Below are positions 60,556 through 64,000 of a stretch of 64,000 nt of DNA, piece by piece. A model generated the notes under the pieces. The model saw only the letters and a program-made list of their open reading frames with translations. It was not told the origin of the DNA and searched no databases. Source of the DNA: an uncultured Helicobacter sp. (GTDB lineage Bacteria > Campylobacterota > Campylobacteria > Campylobacterales > Helicobacteraceae). The translations under genes and the position numbers were made by a program. Positions within the stretch are counted from its first letter, which is position 1; every line of letters begins with the position of its first letter. The DNA lies in contig CALVDZ010000001.1 of NCBI GenBank assembly GCA_944326445.1, forward strand, positions 124,001 to 188,000, read 5' to 3'.

Positions 60556-61890
60556 TTGGATCCTTATCATTCGGGTTTTCTCTTTCTTTTGGCGTTAGTT
60601 TTGGTGTTTTTAAACGCCTTTTTTGTAGTGAGTGAGTTTGCGATTGTCAAAGTGAGAAGGTCAAAACTTGAAGAATTGTCAAAAAATGGTGTGAAAAATG
60701 CGGATTTAGCACTCAAAATCACACAATCCCTTGATACATATTTGAGTGCCACACAGCTTGGGATCACACTCGCTTCTCTCGCGCTTGGTTGGGTGTCTAA
60801 AGACGGCGTGGGCAGCTTGATTTTGTTTGCTTTTGAATCTCTTTTTGGCAACCAGCACGCACTCATCTCCATCATCTCTGTAACAATCGCCTTTATCGTG
60901 GTAACGCTCCTGCACGTGGTGCTAGGCGAGCTGGTGCCAAAGTCAGTAGCCATCGCTAAAACCGAAACTATGGTGCTAGCAGTGGCTAAGCCCCTGCATT
61001 ATTTTTGGCTTACCTTTTATCCCTTTATCCATCTTTTTGATTTACTCGCGGCATTTTTCCTAAAGCTTATTAAGATCACTCCGGCAAAGGAGAGCGAGCT
61101 AGCGCATTCTGATGAGGAGCTAAAAATCATCGTGGGCGAGAGCCTCAAAGAGGGCTATATAGATTCTATAGAAGGCGAGATTATCAAAAATGCGGTGGAT
61201 TTCTCGGATATCGTGGCAAAGGAGATAATGACTCCGCGCAAAGATATGGTATGTCTGTGTGCCGAGGATAGCTATGAAGAGAATATGAAAATCGTGCTAG
61301 AGACTAACCACACGCGCTATCCGTATTATCAAGATTCTAAAGACAATATCATCGGTATGGTGCATATCCGCGATTTGCTCAAAAACGCAGTGGGCAATAG
61401 CCAAAGGGATATGCTAAAGCTCGTGCGAAAGATGATCATCGTGCCAGAGAGCGCGCATATATCAGAGATCCTCATCACGATGAAAAAGCAGCAAGTGCAT
61501 ACCGCGCTCGTTGTCGATGAATACGGCGGGACGGCGGGGCTGCTCACGATGGAGGATATCATCGAAGAAGTGATGGGCGATATAGCCGATGAGCACGATT
61601 TAAAAATCGTGGATTATCAGCAAATTAGCGAAAATGTCTATGAAGTCAATGGCAAAATCGATATTGAAACGATTGAGGATATGCTAGGGATCGCCATTGA
61701 GGAGACAAACGATCACGTAACTATCGGTGGGTATGTGTTTGGGCTTTTGGGGAGGCTGCCCGAGGTGGGGGATACCTACACAGATTCACAATCTAAATGC
61801 GAGTTTGAAGTCTTGCAAATGGATAATGCGCGTATAAAAAAGCTAAAAATCACAAAAATCCCGCAGGATAGTGCTGATGCTAAGCCCTAG
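60556..61890 (+). CDS. CNNM/CorC-family membrane protein (hemolysin-like)
   Basis: The protein has 444 residues from a TTG start supported by AAAGGAG five bases upstream. It has a DUF21/CNNM transmembrane domain (residues about 5-190; FFVVSEFAIVKVRRSKLEEL). Two CBS domains follow (EIMTPRKDMVCL; VDEYGGTAGLLTMEDIIEEV), then a CorC/HlyC transporter-associated domain (VNGKIDIETIEDMLG). Family members act in Mg2+/Co2+ homeostasis. The 3' end overlaps gmhB by 14 bases. Confidence 0.9.
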   Translation: MDPYHSGFLFLLALVLVFLNAFFVVSEFAIVKVRRSKLEELSKNGVKNADLALKITQSLDTYLSATQLGITLASLALGWVSKDGVGSLILFAFESLFGNQHALISIISVTIAFIVVTLLHVVLGELVPKSVAIAKTETMVLAVAKPLHYFWLTFYPFIHLFDLLAAFFLKLIKITPAKESELAHSDEELKIIVGESLKEGYIDSIEGEIIKNAVDFSDIVAKEIMTPRKDMVCLCAEDSYEENMKIVLETNHTRYPYYQDSKDNIIGMVHIRDLLKNAVGNSQRDMLKLVRKMIIVPESAHISEILITMKKQQVHTALVVDEYGGTAGLLTMEDIIEEVMGDIADEHDLKIVDYQQISENVYEVNGKIDIETIEDMLGIAIEETNDHVTIGGYVFGLLGRLPEVGDTYTDSQSKCEFEVLQMDNARIKKLKITKIPQDSADAKP

Positions 61891-62674
61891 AAAATGCGCG
61901 TTTTTTGATAGAGATGGCGTGATAAACCGCGACTATGGCTATGTGTATAGGCAGGAGGATTTTGTCTTTAATGATGGGATCTTCACACTTTTGGAGTTTT
62001 TAAAATCCCATAATTTCTTGCTCATCGTGGTTACCAATCAATCCGGGATTGCGCGCGGATACTACACGCAGCGGGATATGCAAGCCTTACATAGCTTTAT
62101 GCAGGCGCGGCTAGTGGAGCAGCTTGGATTTGGCTTTGATAGAATCTACTTCTGTCCGCACGCACCACAAGAGCAGTGCGCGTGCCGCAAGCCCAAAAGC
62201 GGTATGATCGCACGAGCTTGCGAGGATTTTGCCCTAGATTTGGCACAATCTCTGCTTATAGGCGATAAAATCACTGATATGCAGTGCGCGCACAATGCTG
62301 GCGTGGCGGGCAAATTTTTGCTCCAATGCGATGAGGTGCTGCCACAGGATTTGGTGATATCTAATGTGTGCAGAGTGCAAAGCCTCGCGCAGATTCAGAG
62401 TGTGTTAGAGCAGAGTATAACACGCAGTGCAGCGACTGGGGGCTCTACTCCCATTACTGATACACAAGTTTCACAAAGTGAAACTTCCAATAAAATGATA
62501 GATTCTAGCTCGGTTTATACAAAAGGTGTGAGTCCAAGCGGCGTTCCTGACGCGCTGACACCAAACAAGGTTTTAGATTCTGAAAAATCTGCTGTATGCT
62601 CGCGCAGCGGAGGGGCTGGGGGCTCTGTCTCAAGCCCCGATACACAAATTTTGCTCACGCAAAATTTGCAATAA
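61877..62674 (+). CDS. gmhB: D,D-heptose 1,7-bisphosphate phosphatase with a repeat-derived tail
   Basis: The protein has 265 residues, against about 175-190 for GmhB. The HAD motifs are complete: CAFFDRDGVIN (nucleophile Asp), VVTNQSGIARG, the zinc loop CPHAPQEQCACRKPKSGM and LLIGDKITDM. The core ends near residue 180 (QSVLEQ). The rest is translated R2 repeat: a truncated copy at 62432-62498, then a fuller copy at 62512-62674 that supplies the stop codon. It removes the C7 phosphate from heptose bisphosphate. It overlaps the CorC-like gene. ATG 61877 is preferred to GTG 61871. Confidence 0.92.
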   Translation: MLSPRKCAFFDRDGVINRDYGYVYRQEDFVFNDGIFTLLEFLKSHNFLLIVVTNQSGIARGYYTQRDMQALHSFMQARLVEQLGFGFDRIYFCPHAPQEQCACRKPKSGMIARACEDFALDLAQSLLIGDKITDMQCAHNAGVAGKFLLQCDEVLPQDLVISNVCRVQSLAQIQSVLEQSITRSAATGGSTPITDTQVSQSETSNKMIDSSSVYTKGVSPSGVPDALTPNKVLDSEKSAVCSRSGGAGGSVSSPDTQILLTQNLQ

Positions 62675-62680
62675 AATATA
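62432..62680 (+). repeat. R2 repeats forming the 3' end of gmhB
   Basis: The truncated first copy ends with hairpin AAGTTTCAC-AAA-GTGAAACTT. The second copy (from GGTTTATAC at 62512) ends AAATTTTGC-TCAC-GCAAAATTT. Both keep an open frame with gmhB. Confidence 0.8.
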
Positions 62681-62695
62681 TAAGGGGGCTTAGGT

Positions 62696-63697
62696 ATGAA
62701 ATACATTTATGACGATTTGGCGGACAAAAATATCCTCATCACAGGCGGAGCGGGATTTATCGGGAGCAATCTCGCCTTGTATTTTCAAAAGCATCACCCA
62801 CAGGCTAATGTCTGCGTGTTTGATAAATTCCGCGATGATACCTACTTCCCTAGTGGCAACCCCACAAGCCTTGGGCATTTTAAAAATCTCCTTGAGTTTC
62901 ACGGGGAAGTGATCGTGGGGGATCTCATAAAAGATCTTGATAAGATTAAAAACCGAGATTTTGACTATATCTTTCATCAGGCGGCTATCTCAGATACCAC
63001 TGCAATGGATCAGAAACTTATGCTAGAGACGAATTTTGAGGCATTTGCAAATCTCTATGAGATAGCTAAGCAAAGGGGAGCTATGCTCATTTATGCCTCA
63101 TCGGCAGGGACTTATGGCAATTCCCCAGCTCCCAATAGCCTAGGCGTGGGCGAGGTGCCAGAGAATATCTATGGGTATTCTAAGCTCCAAATGGATGTTT
63201 TTGCGCGCAAAATCCTAGAGCGAGATTCTCAAACTCCCCTCATTGGCTTGCGGTATTTTAATGTCTATGGCGAGCGGGAGTTTTATAAAGGCAAAACCGC
63301 CTCAATGATTTTGCAGCTAGGCTTGCAGGCGTTGGAGCACAAAAAAGTGCGATTGTTCAAACACGGCGAGCAGCTGCGGGATTTTGTGTATATCAAAGAT
63401 GTGATTCAAGCAAATGTCAAAGCCATAGAGGCGCGTGCAAGTGGCGTGTATAATGTCGGTGCGGGCGTGGCGCGGAGCTTTAATGATATTGTGGAGATAC
63501 TCAAAAAACACCTTGGGGATTTTGAAGTGGAGTATATTGACAATCCTTATGCGTTCTACCAAAATCACACGCAAGCGGATATTAGCCTAAGTGAGGAGTT
63601 CCTCTCCTACACGCCGCGCTTTAGCCTAGAGCAGGGGATAGAATCCTACATACCAGAGATTGTGCGGATTTTTGAGACGCAAGTGCGTGCGAGGTAA
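62696..63697 (+). CDS. hldD: ADP-L-glycero-D-manno-heptose 6-epimerase
   Basis: The protein has 333 residues. It has the Rossmann motif ILITGGAGFIGSNLALYF, HQAAISDTTAMDQ, YASSAGTYG, and catalytic IYGYSKLQMDVF (YxxxK). FNVYGEREFYKGKTASM and LFKHGEQLRDFVYIKDV are specific to HldD. It makes L,D-heptose for the LPS inner core. The ATG follows GGGGCTTAGGT, just after the R2 repeat that ends gmhB. hldE begins 3 bases after its stop. Confidence 0.94.
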   Translation: MKYIYDDLADKNILITGGAGFIGSNLALYFQKHHPQANVCVFDKFRDDTYFPSGNPTSLGHFKNLLEFHGEVIVGDLIKDLDKIKNRDFDYIFHQAAISDTTAMDQKLMLETNFEAFANLYEIAKQRGAMLIYASSAGTYGNSPAPNSLGVGEVPENIYGYSKLQMDVFARKILERDSQTPLIGLRYFNVYGEREFYKGKTASMILQLGLQALEHKKVRLFKHGEQLRDFVYIKDVIQANVKAIEARASGVYNVGAGVARSFNDIVEILKKHLGDFEVEYIDNPYAFYQNHTQADISLSEEFLSYTPRFSLEQGIESYIPEIVRIFETQVRAR

Positions 63698-63700
63698 GTG

Positions 63701-64000
63701 ATGTTTGGCTTGGAGCAAAAATCCCCCAAAGTCCTTGTTATTGGGGATTTGATGATCGATCACTACATTTGGGGGGATTGTAACAGAATCTCCCCCGAAG
63801 CCCCCGTGCAAGTCGTGGAAGTGAAAAATGAAAGCAATAGGCTAGGGGGCGCGTGCAATGTCGCAAACAATCTGCTAGCCCTTGGCGCGCAAGTGTATGT
63901 GTGTGGCGTGGTGGGCGATGATGCTGATGGTAGGTGGCTTGTGGGTGCGCTGCAGGATTTGGGCGCGGATATTAGCCATATCTTTGTGGATTCTGCGCGC
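63701..64000 (+). CDS. hldE: Bifunctional heptose-7-phosphate kinase/heptose-1-phosphate adenylyltransferase, N-terminal part
   Basis: The gene is cut by the window end. The 100 visible residues show the PfkB/ribokinase fold: KVLVIGDLMIDHYIWGDCNRISPEAP, RLGGACNVANNLLALGAQVYVCGVVGDDADG. This matches the kinase half of HldE (RfaE). With gmhB and hldD upstream it forms an ADP-heptose operon. ATG 63701 is chosen; GTG 63698 is an alternative. The product ADP-heptose also acts as a bacterial signal sensed by host ALPK1 in Helicobacter infections. Confidence 0.92.
   Translation, partial: MFGLEQKSPKVLVIGDLMIDHYIWGDCNRISPEAPVQVVEVKNESNRLGGACNVANNLLALGAQVYVCGVVGDDADGRWLVGALQDLGADISHIFVDSAR

Overview
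The window looks like chromosomal DNA of a Helicobacter (Campylobacterota). Supporting features are a hydA-hydB-hydC-hydD-hydE uptake-hydrogenase operon in Helicobacter order, an Lpp20-type lipoprotein, a NapA-type Dps protein, an nth-cheX-fliN-fliO-tonB run, an RDD-lptD pair, heptose genes, and very frequent AGAATCT/AGATTCT words. The species cannot be resolved from sequence alone. No rRNA, tRNA, CRISPR array, integrase or transposase was recognised.

Layout. 0-2.3 kb: two flavin-dependent monooxygenase-like genes flanking an ATP-grasp gene. 2.3-4.6 kb: radical SAM enzyme, lipoprotein, Dps. 4.8-10.2 kb (minus strand): leuA-leuC-leuD-leuB-kdsB. 10.3-21.8 kb: an accessory phosphonate/surface-glycan island. 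It holds a phase-variable CDP-glycerol-transferase-like gene, a YidC/sulfatase-fold fusion, a Fom1-like cytidylyltransferase/PEP mutase, a phosphonopyruvate decarboxylase, a phosphonoacetaldehyde-reductase-like Fe-ADH and a phase-variable EpsG-like membrane protein. 21.8-30.9 kb: moeB/thiF, lepA, tonB-fliO-fliN-cheX-nth, dnaB, an Eis-like acetyltransferase. 31-44.5 kb: gmd, fdhD, uvrA, ogt, a probable 6S RNA, purD, RDD, lptD, a phosphoribosyltransferase, pnp. 44.5-52.7 kb: a repeat-filled noncoding kilobase, capA-like, an outer-membrane protein, an O-antigen ligase-like gene and two related glycosyltransferases. 52.7-58.7 kb: hydrogenase operon (minus). 58.9-64 kb: pit, corC-like, gmhB, hldD and the start of hldE.

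The island encodes the same three activities that open fosfomycin biosynthesis (PEP to phosphonopyruvate to phosphonoacetaldehyde to 2-hydroxyethylphosphonate, then CMP activation), but no later fosfomycin genes. The adjacent CDP-alditol transferase, sulfatase-fold transferase and EpsG-like gene suggest, by inference, that CMP-activated hydroxyethylphosphonate decorates a surface glycan. Two of these genes carry mononucleotide tracts (G12, C10) that put them out of frame here, so the decoration is probably switched by slipped-strand mispairing.

The most unusual feature is a family of palindromic elements inserted in frame in the island genes: once in the transferase, once in the YidC fusion, twice in the decarboxylase, and forming a whole 160-codon ORF between two others. 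Copies keep the same reading frame, and stem positions that differ between copies change on both sides so that pairing is kept. They resemble in concept the Rickettsia palindromic elements in coding DNA. A second hairpin-rich repeat family (about 165 bp) occurs at 4.7, 36.2, 36.4, 41.4, 41.6 and 62.5 kb, and supplies the C-terminus of GmhB.
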